Shown here piece by piece: positions 57,148 to 64,000 of a DNA stretch of 64,000 nt; positions within the stretch are counted from its first letter, which is position 1; each line of letters begins with the position of its first letter. The stretch is taken from contig NZ_CP132291.1 in NCBI RefSeq assembly GCF_044359855.1, positions 2,170,001-2,234,000 on the forward strand, read 5' to 3'. Both the position numbers and the translations under genes were made by a program. The notes beneath the pieces were generated by a model. The model was not told where the DNA came from. It worked only from the letters and a program-made list of their open reading frames with translations, and did no database searches. The DNA comes from Rummeliibacillus pycnus_A (GTDB lineage Bacteria; Bacillota; Bacilli; Bacillales_A; Planococcaceae).

Positions 57148-57501
57148 TTATGCGAGCAGAACAACTTGAGCAGCCGCATATTCTTTTGAATGTGTGATAC
57201 TTACAAAGCCTTGAACAAGTTCCTTTTTAAAATATAAAATCGGTTGGCCCTTTTCATTAGGTAAAATTTCTATATCTTGTAAAGCACACTCCTTTCCAAT
57301 TCCTGTCCCATTCGCTTTAGAATATGCTTCTTTAGCAGAAAATCTTCCTGCCAAAAATTCTAGTTGTCGTCTAGTCTTTAACTGATCGAAAATTTCTAGT
57401 TCTCGTGGTGTTAAAATTTTTTCTTTGAATCGTGGGCTAAGGTCATTTGCTTTCATTATTCTTGATATTTCTACGATATCTAGTCCAATTCCTCTTATCA
57501 T
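57148..57501 (-). CDS. acpS: Holo-[acyl-carrier-protein] synthase
   Basis: Transfers phosphopantetheine from CoA to ACP. 117 aa: MIRGIGLDIVEISRI (Mg-binding Asp8), FLAGRFSAKEAYSKANGTGIG and FVSITHSKEYAAAQVVL. The frame opens at 57519, but AAAGGAG lies 8 nt before the ATG at 57501, which gives the standard N-terminus. It is divergent from the rhomboid gene. Confidence 0.96.
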   Translation of the reverse strand: MIRGIGLDIVEISRIMKANDLSPRFKEKILTPRELEIFDQLKTRRQLEFLAGRFSAKEAYSKANGTGIGKECALQDIEILPNEKGQPILYFKKELVQGFVSITHSKEYAAAQVVLLA

Positions 57502-57569
57502 GTTTGCTTCTCCTTTCATTTTGCTAATAAAACAATGTATAATAACTATATTAAAATCGAGGTGAATAC

Positions 57570-58178
57570 ATGTTTAATCGTACAGAAAATCTTTCGCAAT
57601 ACATAAAACTATATCCTGTTATTTCGTCTTTAATTGCGATCAATGTTGTCGTTTATCTAATTGGTCTAATTCCACCACTAGGCGACAATATTCTTAATAT
57701 GGGCGCATCTGTTAATTATTTAATTGCGGATGGTGAGTACTGGAGACTGTTTACATCTATGTTCATCCATGGAGGGTTCTTCCACTTACTTTTCAATATG
57801 TTCTCGTTATACGTATTCGGTCCTGAACTAGAACGTATTGCTGGTAAACTACGATTTTTTACAATTTACTTAGTCTCTGGTTTTATGGGAGATGCTGTTT
57901 CATTTTTAATACAACCACCAAACTACGCAAGTATCGGCGCAAGCGGAGCCATCTTTGGTATTTTTGGAGCATTTGTTGCACTAGTTTACTATACACGTAA
58001 AACAATGCCACAACTCAAACAAATTATTATGCCAATTATTGTAATTTCCGTTATTATGACATTTTTACAACCCAACGTGAATGGTACTGCTCATATTGCA
58101 GGGCTTATTACTGGGTTTATTATCGGACTATTCGATTTCCATCCAAAACGCGTTTTGAGATGGGTAAAAAAAAGATAA
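57570..58178 (+). CDS. Rhomboid-family intramembrane serine protease
   Basis: 202 aa, six hydrophobic helices. Catalytic dyad Ser125 in GASGAIFG and His175 in AHIAGLITGF; WRLFTSMFIHGGFFHLLFNM is the L1-TM2 motif. GAGGTG precedes the ATG. Same place as ydcA of B. subtilis, divergent from acpS. Substrate unknown. Confidence 0.92.
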   Translation: MFNRTENLSQYIKLYPVISSLIAINVVVYLIGLIPPLGDNILNMGASVNYLIADGEYWRLFTSMFIHGGFFHLLFNMFSLYVFGPELERIAGKLRFFTIYLVSGFMGDAVSFLIQPPNYASIGASGAIFGIFGAFVALVYYTRKTMPQLKQIIMPIIVISVIMTFLQPNVNGTAHIAGLITGFIIGLFDFHPKRVLRWVKKR

Positions 58179-58186
58179 TACATGAA

Positions 58187-58218
58187 AAGCTGTTGAGTAT
58201 GCTAAATCTCAACAGCTT
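58187..58218. terminator. Convergent terminator between rhomboid gene and ydbT
   Basis: AAGCTGTTGAG / CTCAACAGCTT stem followed by T-run. Confidence 0.85.
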
Positions 58219-58239
58219 ATTTTATTTCTCGCCTTCAAT

Positions 58240-59748
58240 TTATTTCATAGAATTCGGTTCATACCACTCAAAGACTTCCTCCATCTTCACCAAATCAAAA
58301 TGCTTCATCTCAGCTATGCTACCCGATGAACCCGACATAACATGAACAGATAATGTCGCCAAGTCTTTCCGTTTTGCAAAATAACTTTGTGAGAGCTTTA
58401 TCGCCTGTATTCTCCTTTTCAAAGTCACAAAAGTAGTTTGGCTAATTCCCCTATAGACAATCATAAGCTGGTGACTTCTTATTGCATAGCCTGCACTGCG
58501 ATGTTGCCAAGAAGCGAGTAATAAAGCTAATGGAATGAGTAGAAAAATCCATAATCCATATGGAAATGCAAAATAACTAACAACAGCAGCAACAGGTGTT
58601 AACCAAAATACATACTTTAACATATAACGAAGTAATGCTTTTTTGGGTGCACGCTGTAGAGGGCAATCCCATTGCACTTCTGGAAATAATTTATTTAATA
58701 AAATCAGCCCTTGCTGTTTTTTCACAAGTGGCAGCATAACAATTCTTTGCTCATCTTTTTCTCCTGAACTCCCAGCACTTTCTATCACAATGGTTGCATA
58801 GCCAAAAAGCTGCCTAAATGGATTTTCTACAATACGAATGCCCTGAATTCGCTTCATCGGAATCGTGACTCTTTTTTTCTCCAATAACCCTTTCGAGATG
58901 AAAAGCTTATCTTCCTCTTTTTCCACGATAAATCCATAGTTATTTAAAAAGGTAATCGCAACAGATAACAACCATGAAATCAACAACACTATTAAAGATA
59001 TAATACCAATTAATAACACACCAAACTTTATAAAAGCTTGAAACTCTCCGTAGATCTGTTCATATGGAATCCAATCATTAAATTGCGATGCAATTGCTGC
59101 TAATCCCGAAAATACAACTCCTACGCCACTAGAAGTCGTCGCTAAAATTAATAAGTCCTTCGTTGACATACGATGAATAGTCAAGCGTGGCGTCTTCTGT
59201 TCCATTTGATCAAAATTGCAGATAGCTTTTGTATCATCATCTGACTCATGTCTCTCCGCTTGGTTCAGATGAAGTTTAGCCTTTTTCATCTCTGTTTCAA
59301 TCATCGTTGCCTGTTCACGTGTGATAGCAATCAAATCCGCCTCCGCCTCACCACTATCTGCTGCAGTTTCAACACTCACCTTAACAAGTTTCAACGGGCG
59401 GTGAAGAATCCCCTCTTTATAATTTAAACTTTGAATACGTTCAAATGGGATGTACCTCTTTTTCTTTACAAATAAACCATATTCAATCCTAAGTTCTTCA
59501 TCCTCAAACCAATACACATACCGTTTCCATTTAATAAAAGAAAGGATGAAAATGATACATATGACAAGAAGTATAACCCCTCCTGAAATGAGTGTTTTAA
59601 TAAAATGCTCGCTATTGGGATTAAGTGAATAACGAAATCCTTTCCCTAAAAAAATAATAGCCATTGGTATTACAAAATTCTTCAAACTAGAAAGAAAACT
59701 AAGTGCAACTGTAACAGGGTGTAAATGATTTACTTCTCTAGACATCAT
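58240..59748 (-). CDS. ydbT: PH-domain membrane protein YdbT
   Basis: 502 aa. Three repeats of a bacterial PH (bPH2, DUF304) domain alternate with hydrophobic helix pairs; recurring motifs include KKRYIPFERIQSLNYKEGIL, KKRVTIPMKRIQGIRIVENP and FVTLKRRIQAIKLSQSYF. It overlaps ydbS by 11 nt. In B. subtilis YdbST are linked to resistance to an imported amylocyclicin-type bacteriocin; that function is from the literature, not from this sequence. Confidence 0.9.
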   Translation of the reverse strand: MMSREVNHLHPVTVALSFLSSLKNFVIPMAIIFLGKGFRYSLNPNSEHFIKTLISGGVILLVICIIFILSFIKWKRYVYWFEDEELRIEYGLFVKKKRYIPFERIQSLNYKEGILHRPLKLVKVSVETAADSGEAEADLIAITREQATMIETEMKKAKLHLNQAERHESDDDTKAICNFDQMEQKTPRLTIHRMSTKDLLILATTSSGVGVVFSGLAAIASQFNDWIPYEQIYGEFQAFIKFGVLLIGIISLIVLLISWLLSVAITFLNNYGFIVEKEEDKLFISKGLLEKKRVTIPMKRIQGIRIVENPFRQLFGYATIVIESAGSSGEKDEQRIVMLPLVKKQQGLILLNKLFPEVQWDCPLQRAPKKALLRYMLKYVFWLTPVAAVVSYFAFPYGLWIFLLIPLALLLASWQHRSAGYAIRSHQLMIVYRGISQTTFVTLKRRIQAIKLSQSYFAKRKDLATLSVHVMSGSSGSIAEMKHFDLVKMEEVFEWYEPNSMK

Positions 59749-60217
59749 CTTCCGCCACCCTTGCCAATTCTGAAATACGTACTCGTAATTGATCTGCCTC
59801 TTCTACAGATAAAGCTGGAATAGTATGAGTCGTTGCTGCAGTAGAAATTGACATACTGGATAAATTATAACGTTTTAAAATTGGCCCTTGAGCTGTGTCT
59901 ACATGTTGCACACGCACCATCGGAACAAGAGTACGTTCAACAATAAATAGACCTCGCTGTATTTCAATTTCTTCCTCTCTCACTTCATAACGCCAATGAT
60001 CCCAGCGGATTTTTGGAAATAAATATACACCCAAGAATATAAAAGCAATCCATATAACTATACAAATCGCATAAATCCATTTTGGGCCATCAAAGAAAAA
60101 GGTAAAAGCACACGCGGCAAACACAATGATAAATAAAATGGCTGATTCTATTCCCGCATGAATACGCCACACTGTCAGACCTTTTTTTGAAATATGATAT
60201 TTCGGTTGTGATGTCAT
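59738..60217 (-). CDS. ydbS: PH-domain membrane protein YdbS
   Basis: 159 aa. Two hydrophobic helices (SAILFIIVFAACAFTFFF, IYAICIVIWIAFIFLGVYLF), then one bPH2 domain (YEVREEEIEIQRGLFIVERT, LVPMVRVQHVDTAQGPILKR). GGAG precedes the ATG. First gene of ydbS-ydbT. Confidence 0.9.
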   Translation of the reverse strand: MTSQPKYHISKKGLTVWRIHAGIESAILFIIVFAACAFTFFFDGPKWIYAICIVIWIAFIFLGVYLFPKIRWDHWRYEVREEEIEIQRGLFIVERTLVPMVRVQHVDTAQGPILKRYNLSSMSISTAATTHTIPALSVEEADQLRVRISELARVAEDDV

Positions 60218-60477
60218 ACTTAAACTCCTTTATATATGTATATGTTCTATAAGCCAGGTCTAATGAACATGTTCATTCAATGCACATTAATTTATGGCTA
60301 TATTGATATCTTATATACGGTTTGAGCATCTAATAGTTTCAATTCCGAAAAAATTCTATCCGACTACCTATGCTAGCTTTTACGCTAATAAAATTTTCTA
60401 GCTCACGTGTAAGGTGTACTGTCACAATAACTATACTTTGCAAATTTTCAACAGCCATTTTAACAGCGCAAATAATA

Positions 60478-60525
60478 ATAAAAAAAGAGCATCTTCAAAC
60501 CGATTGCTCGATTTAAAGATGCTCT
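60478..60525 (-). terminator. Terminator of cshA
   Basis: AGAGCATCTT / AAGATGCTCT stem, T7 on the minus strand. Confidence 0.85.
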
Positions 60526-60538
60526 AATTGTTTGAATA

Positions 60539-62104
60539 CTAGTCTTCGCTACTACGACGAGGTTGACGACGACCGCCATCACGGCGTCCTCCGTCACGAC
60601 GTCCGCCATCACGGCTTCCACCTTCACGACGAGTATTGCTACGATCTCCACCACGGCGTCCGCCACGATCTCCGCGATCTCCGCGATCTCCGCGATTATT
60701 TCCACCGCGTCCACCACGATAACCTCCGCGATTACCACCACGGCTGTTGCCACCGCCATGGCCATGACCGCCTGAACGACGCATTGGCAATGGACGTTCT
60801 TCAGTGATTTTAACTGGTGTATCATCTGGTTCTTTAGTTAATGATTTAAGTGCTGCAGCTACTAAATCAACAGCATCATGGCTAGCTAATAAGTCTTCAG
60901 CCATACCACGGTAATCACTTAAATGATTCTTTTCAACAAGTTCTTTCATTTGTTCAACTGCAAGTGCTTGTTGACCAACTAATGCTTCATCAGCAGTAGG
61001 TGGCTTTAATGGAGTCATACGTTTTTTCGTAGTTTCTTCTACGATACGTAAATAACCCATTTCACGAGGTGTTACGAATGTTACAGCAAGGCCTGATTTC
61101 CCAGCACGACCAGTACGTCCAATACGGTGAACGTAGCTTTCTGGATCTTGTGGAATATCGAAGTTGTAAACATGTGTAACGCCTGAAATATCTAAACCAC
61201 GTGCAGCAACGTCGGTTGCAACTAGGATATCAATTTTATTTTCTTTAAATTGACGTAATACTGAAAGACGTTTTGCTTGGCTTAAATCACCATGAATACC
61301 TTCTGCAAGGTAACCACGAATATTAAGCGCATGTGCTAATTCATCAACACGGCGTTTTGTACGACCAAATACGATTGCTAATTCTGGTTGATGAACATTG
61401 ATTAGACGTGAAAGGATATCGAATTTTTCTCGTTCTTGTGCTTTTACAAAATATTGATCGATATTTTCAACTGTCATTTCTTTTGATTTGATTTTAACGA
61501 TTTCAGGGTCTTTCATGAAAGTTTCAGCAATTTTGCGGATTGGTGCTGGCATAGTTGCTGAGAACAATAGTGTTTGGCGTTCTGTTGGAACGTTTTCTAA
61601 AATTGCATTGATATCATCAATGAAGCCCATATTTAACATTTCATCTGCTTCATCAAGTACAAGAGTTTCAACGTTTTCAAGTTTTAATGTACGACGTTTA
61701 ATATGATCTAGAATACGACCTGGAGTACCTACGATAATTTGTGGTTTGTTTTTAAGTGCACGAATTTGACGGCTAATATCTTGTCCACCGTAAACTGAAA
61801 GAATACGTGCGCGTTTATCGTAACCAATTTTATGAAGTTCTTCCGAGCTTTGAATTGCTAATTCACGAGTAGGGGCAATAATAAGAGCTTGTACTTCCGG
61901 TTTTTTAGGGTCAACTTTTTCAATCAGTGGAATACCAAAAGCGGCAGTTTTACCAGTACCAGTTTGCGCTTGACCAATGATATCGCGGCCTTCTAATGCG
62001 AATGTAATAGTACCTTCTTGGATTGGTGTTGCTTCTTCAAATCCCATACGTTTAAGAGATTTTTGTGTAGAAGCACTAATATTTAGTTCTGAAAAATTTG
62101 TCAA
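60539..62104 (-). CDS. cshA: DEAD-box RNA helicase CshA
   Basis: 521 aa. Q motif and domain 1: FEEATPIQ, AQTGTGKTAAFGIP (I), PTRELAIQ (Ia), TPGRILDHI (Ib), VLDEADEML (II), SATMP (III). Domain 2: IVFGRTKRRVDEL (IV), VATDVAARGLDI (V), HRIGRTGRAG (VI). The C-terminal tail after about residue 440 is Arg-Gly-rich (RGGNRGGYRGGRGGNNRGDR, GRRDGGRRDGGRRQPRR). Acts in RNA degradosome and ribosome assembly at low temperature. The frame opens at 62134; GAAGGAG lies 9 nt before the TTG at 62104 (MTNFSELNIS), which is chosen. A TATAAT at 62207-62212 may be its -10. Confidence 0.95.
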   Translation of the reverse strand: MTNFSELNISASTQKSLKRMGFEEATPIQEGTITFALEGRDIIGQAQTGTGKTAAFGIPLIEKVDPKKPEVQALIIAPTRELAIQSSEELHKIGYDKRARILSVYGGQDISRQIRALKNKPQIIVGTPGRILDHIKRRTLKLENVETLVLDEADEMLNMGFIDDINAILENVPTERQTLLFSATMPAPIRKIAETFMKDPEIVKIKSKEMTVENIDQYFVKAQEREKFDILSRLINVHQPELAIVFGRTKRRVDELAHALNIRGYLAEGIHGDLSQAKRLSVLRQFKENKIDILVATDVAARGLDISGVTHVYNFDIPQDPESYVHRIGRTGRAGKSGLAVTFVTPREMGYLRIVEETTKKRMTPLKPPTADEALVGQQALAVEQMKELVEKNHLSDYRGMAEDLLASHDAVDLVAAALKSLTKEPDDTPVKITEERPLPMRRSGGHGHGGGNSRGGNRGGYRGGRGGNNRGDRGDRGDRGGRRGGDRSNTRREGGSRDGGRRDGGRRDGGRRQPRRSSED

Positions 62105-62251
62105 ACTTCTCATTCTCCTTCTTTGCTTATGCATTTGACAAATGGTTACATTTTCAGATGAAAATAGGGCAAATCGAGCCTTATGTTAGGAACGTTTCCG
62201 TTACTTATTATATCTTTGCAAAAATGCAAAGGAATTTTATATAAAAAGGAA

Positions 62252-62270
62252 AGCCCGGTCTTTGCCGAGC
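62252..62270 (-). terminator. Short hairpin upstream of the cshA promoter
   Basis: GCTCGG / CCGGGC six-pair stem with one G-U, followed by TTTCCTTTTTATAT on the minus strand. It lies before the cshA -10 box, so it is probably a second terminator for the esterase gene. Confidence 0.45.
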
Positions 62271-62322
62271 GGTTCAATTCTCAAGTGATTCACACATGAA
62301 ATATAGAATAAACCGTAATGTT

Positions 62323-62356
62323 CAAAAAAAAGTACTCTCCATCACTTTGGAGAGTC
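62323..62356 (-). terminator. Terminator of the esterase gene
   Basis: ACTCTCC / GGAGAGT stem then TTTTTTTT on the minus strand. Confidence 0.8.
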
Positions 62357-62446
62357 TTCACACAAAATGTATCCATTGCTTTCAATATTCTAACACGCGT
62401 AACCTATTCATGCAATGAATAACCATCATTCGAAATGTTCCGACTA

Positions 62447-63142
62447 TTATTTGCAACTATTTAGAAAATCCAATGCTTTTTTAAACCATTTCTCTGCATC
62501 TTCGCAATAACAAATAAGATGTTTTCCTTCTGGTGAAGTAATCAGTTCTTTTTTTGTGCTTGCTACTTTATTATACAAATATGCTGCTGTTGTATACGGT
62601 ACAAGTTCGTCTTTTTCACCTTGCACTAAGCATATAGGTACTGTAATTTTTTCATAATAAGGAGATACTTTACGAACCAGACGTGTAAACTCTTTTGCAG
62701 AGGCCACTGGAACATCTATTAGTTTTCTTTCATATCGTTTAAAAAATTCATTTTCTTTATACTCCCCCTGTAGGACATCTATAAACAATCCATTTAAATC
62801 GATTACAAACTGTTTTGTACGAATATATCTTGCAGCGGGACTTAATAACACTAATGCTTTCACTTTATATCGCAAAGCTAGATACATTGCAATAATACCG
62901 CCCATGGAAAAACCAACGATGAAGATTTCATCCACTTCTTTATATAAATATTTATAAGCAATTTCTGCATCCATCAACCAATGTTCTGCAGTAAATAGGT
63001 CTAGATTAAGCTTTTCACCATGCCCTGATAGCGTCGGTACATGAATTGTCCATTCAGTATTTTGCTCTAGATAATCACAAAAAGACTTGATCTCATAAGC
63101 TCCACCTGTAAAACCATGCAGGCACAATACACCGATTTTCAA
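62447..63142 (-). CDS. Alpha/beta hydrolase, carboxylesterase type
   Basis: 231 aa. VLCLHGFTGGAYEIKSFCDY (oxyanion region), nucleophile Ser79 in VGFSMGG, acid in GEKDELVPY and His in PEGKHLICY. Size and motifs fit the Est30/YvaK carboxylesterase and monoacylglycerol-lipase group. The open frame extends to 63196, but that start falls inside the murF terminator. The TTG at 63142 preceded by GGGGGG gives MKIGVLCLHGFTGG and is preferred. It is inserted between murF and cshA, which are neighbours in B. subtilis. Confidence 0.82.
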   Translation of the reverse strand: MKIGVLCLHGFTGGAYEIKSFCDYLEQNTEWTIHVPTLSGHGEKLNLDLFTAEHWLMDAEIAYKYLYKEVDEIFIVGFSMGGIIAMYLALRYKVKALVLLSPAARYIRTKQFVIDLNGLFIDVLQGEYKENEFFKRYERKLIDVPVASAKEFTRLVRKVSPYYEKITVPICLVQGEKDELVPYTTAAYLYNKVASTKKELITSPEGKHLICYCEDAEKWFKKALDFLNSCK

Positions 63143-63169
63143 ATTCATCCCCCCATCATATGATTCATG

Positions 63170-63213
63170 AAAAAAAGAGTACCTATAAGAAAACATTTTT
63201 CCCTAGGTACTCT
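63170..63213 (-). terminator. Terminator of murF
   Basis: AGAGTACCTA / TAGGTACTCT perfect stem with T7 on the minus strand. Confidence 0.88.
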
Positions 63214-63278
63214 TATTTTATGCTTTCAATTACGCCTTGGCGTAATTGTATCCAGATTTCGCTCAAAAAAGTTACTAT

Positions 63279-64000
63279 TTAATGAGTGAAAGCTTGCAAA
63301 ACACGCTCAAGTTCCATGCCTCGAGAACCCTTTAGTAGAATAATAGAGTTTTCATTTGCATTTAATTGGATTTTTTCGATAATCGCATCATAATTATCAT
63401 CAACCCATAATAAATTCTTCGCTGGTACTTTCACTTGTAATTGATCATAGAGCCATTTCATACGTGGTCCATATAGACAAATTTGGTCTATATTCGTTGG
63501 GTCAATCGTATCTGCTAAATCTTCATGGAATTGTTTTTCCAATTCACCGAGTTCCAACATATCTCCAAGTACTACCCATTTATCTTGTCGCATATTTGTT
63601 GTTTGCATAAATTGCAAAGCAGCTCGTACTGAAGTTGGTGCAGCATTATAAGCATCATTAACAAATAATATGCCTTGGTCGCCATTTACTAATTGCATAC
63701 GCATATTTGTTAAAGAAACCATTTTTAACGATTCACGAATTTGTTCATCAGATAAACCGACTTCATGAGCAATTAGAATTGCAACTAACGTATTTTTTAC
63801 TTGATGACGTCCAAGTACAGGGATAAAGAAATCACCGTTCACAATTCCTTTTACAGTAAAAGTACTACCGTTTTCAGTAGCTTCAATTTCCGTAGCCATT
63901 AAATCATCTGTAGATCCTAATCCAAATGAAGTTGCATCTAACCCTACTTCTCCTGCTACTAATGGTTTTAATAACGGTTCATCTCCATCATAGAAGAACT
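63279..64000 (-). CDS. murF: UDP-N-acetylmuramoyl-tripeptide--D-Ala-D-Ala ligase, C-terminal part (5' end outside window)
   Basis: Adds D-Ala-D-Ala to the UDP-MurNAc-tripeptide, the last cytoplasmic step of the peptidoglycan precursor. The frame stays open to the window edge, reading FYDGDEPLLKPLVAGEVGLD. It continues with the family blocks LGRHQVKNTLVAILIAHEVG, NDAYNAAPTSVRAALQFM, VLGDMLELGELEKQFHED and ILLKGSRGMELERVL, ending normally. About 240 of roughly 450 residues are present. Followed by esterase, cshA and ydbST. Confidence 0.94.
   Translation of the reverse strand, partial: FFYDGDEPLLKPLVAGEVGLDATSFGLGSTDDLMATEIEATENGSTFTVKGIVNGDFFIPVLGRHQVKNTLVAILIAHEVGLSDEQIRESLKMVSLTNMRMQLVNGDQGILFVNDAYNAAPTSVRAALQFMQTTNMRQDKWVVLGDMLELGELEKQFHEDLADTIDPTNIDQICLYGPRMKWLYDQLQVKVPAKNLLWVDDNYDAIIEKIQLNANENSIILLKGSRGMELERVLQAFTH

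Noticed and set aside
60460..60825. Val/Ala-rich and His/Asp-rich frames overlapping the cshA 3' end
   Set aside because: Shadow frames of the Arg-Gly repeat codons of CshA.

Overview
The window is chromosomal DNA of a low-GC, endospore-forming Firmicute of the Bacillales. Gene content and gene order point to the Planococcaceae/Caryophanaceae (Lysinibacillus, Solibacillus, Viridibacillus, Rummeliibacillus type); I cannot name a genus from sequence reading alone. Evidence: a cotJABC spore-coat operon, strong Shine-Dalgarno sites with many TTG starts, CIRCE-controlled groESL, an S-box riboswitch, BirA-type control of biotin transport, and long collinearity with the Bacillus subtilis groESL-tsa-rrn-sigB-alr-acpS-cshA-murF region.

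Left half (about 1-33,500): an accessory-rich mosaic. It holds the end of a proline dehydrogenase; a lipid-desaturase locus (des and desR) that is split by biotin genes (bioY-bioD-bioA), with no desK in place; sigma-54; an S-box-controlled methionine module (fused homocysteine methyltransferase/MTHFR plus metH); a sortase; hemY; a Na+/H+ antiporter; an OatA-like acyltransferase; a nucleoside hydrolase; endonuclease Q; cotJABC; several small conserved proteins; a GSDH-like beta-propeller; and nupC. Three copies of a MITE-like repeat with 18-bp terminal inverted repeats (A, B, C) lie here. So do three decayed genes: an MFS transporter, an ICE/phage-type integrase and an unidentified fragment beside MITE C.

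Middle (33,500-43,700): groEL-groES with CIRCE, a CPBP protease, tatC-tatA-rex, the ABC-F gene ydiF, and the tsaE-tsaB-rimI-tsaD operon for tRNA t6A modification. Between ydiF and tsaD lies a dense DnaA-box cluster, with an inverted pair of Spo0A-type boxes beside it.

rRNA region (43,500-49,880): one promoter drives tRNA-Asn-Glu-Asp-Gln-Lys-Leu-Arg-Gly, then 16S-23S-5S, all on the minus strand. A second, identical tRNA-Asp with its own promoter and terminator follows.

Right part (49,890-64,000): the conserved block sprT, tex, rsbT, mazF-mazE (ndoA-ndoAI), alr, a YdcC-like lipoprotein, acpS, rhomboid protease, ydbT-ydbS, cshA, an esterase and the 3' part of murF. The place occupied by rsbR-S-T-U-V-W-sigB-rsbX in B. 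subtilis is reduced to a lone rsbT.

Many genes have a better start than the longest reading frame suggests, often TTG placed 5-10 nt after a strong Shine-Dalgarno site. Those starts are used here and explained in each entry.
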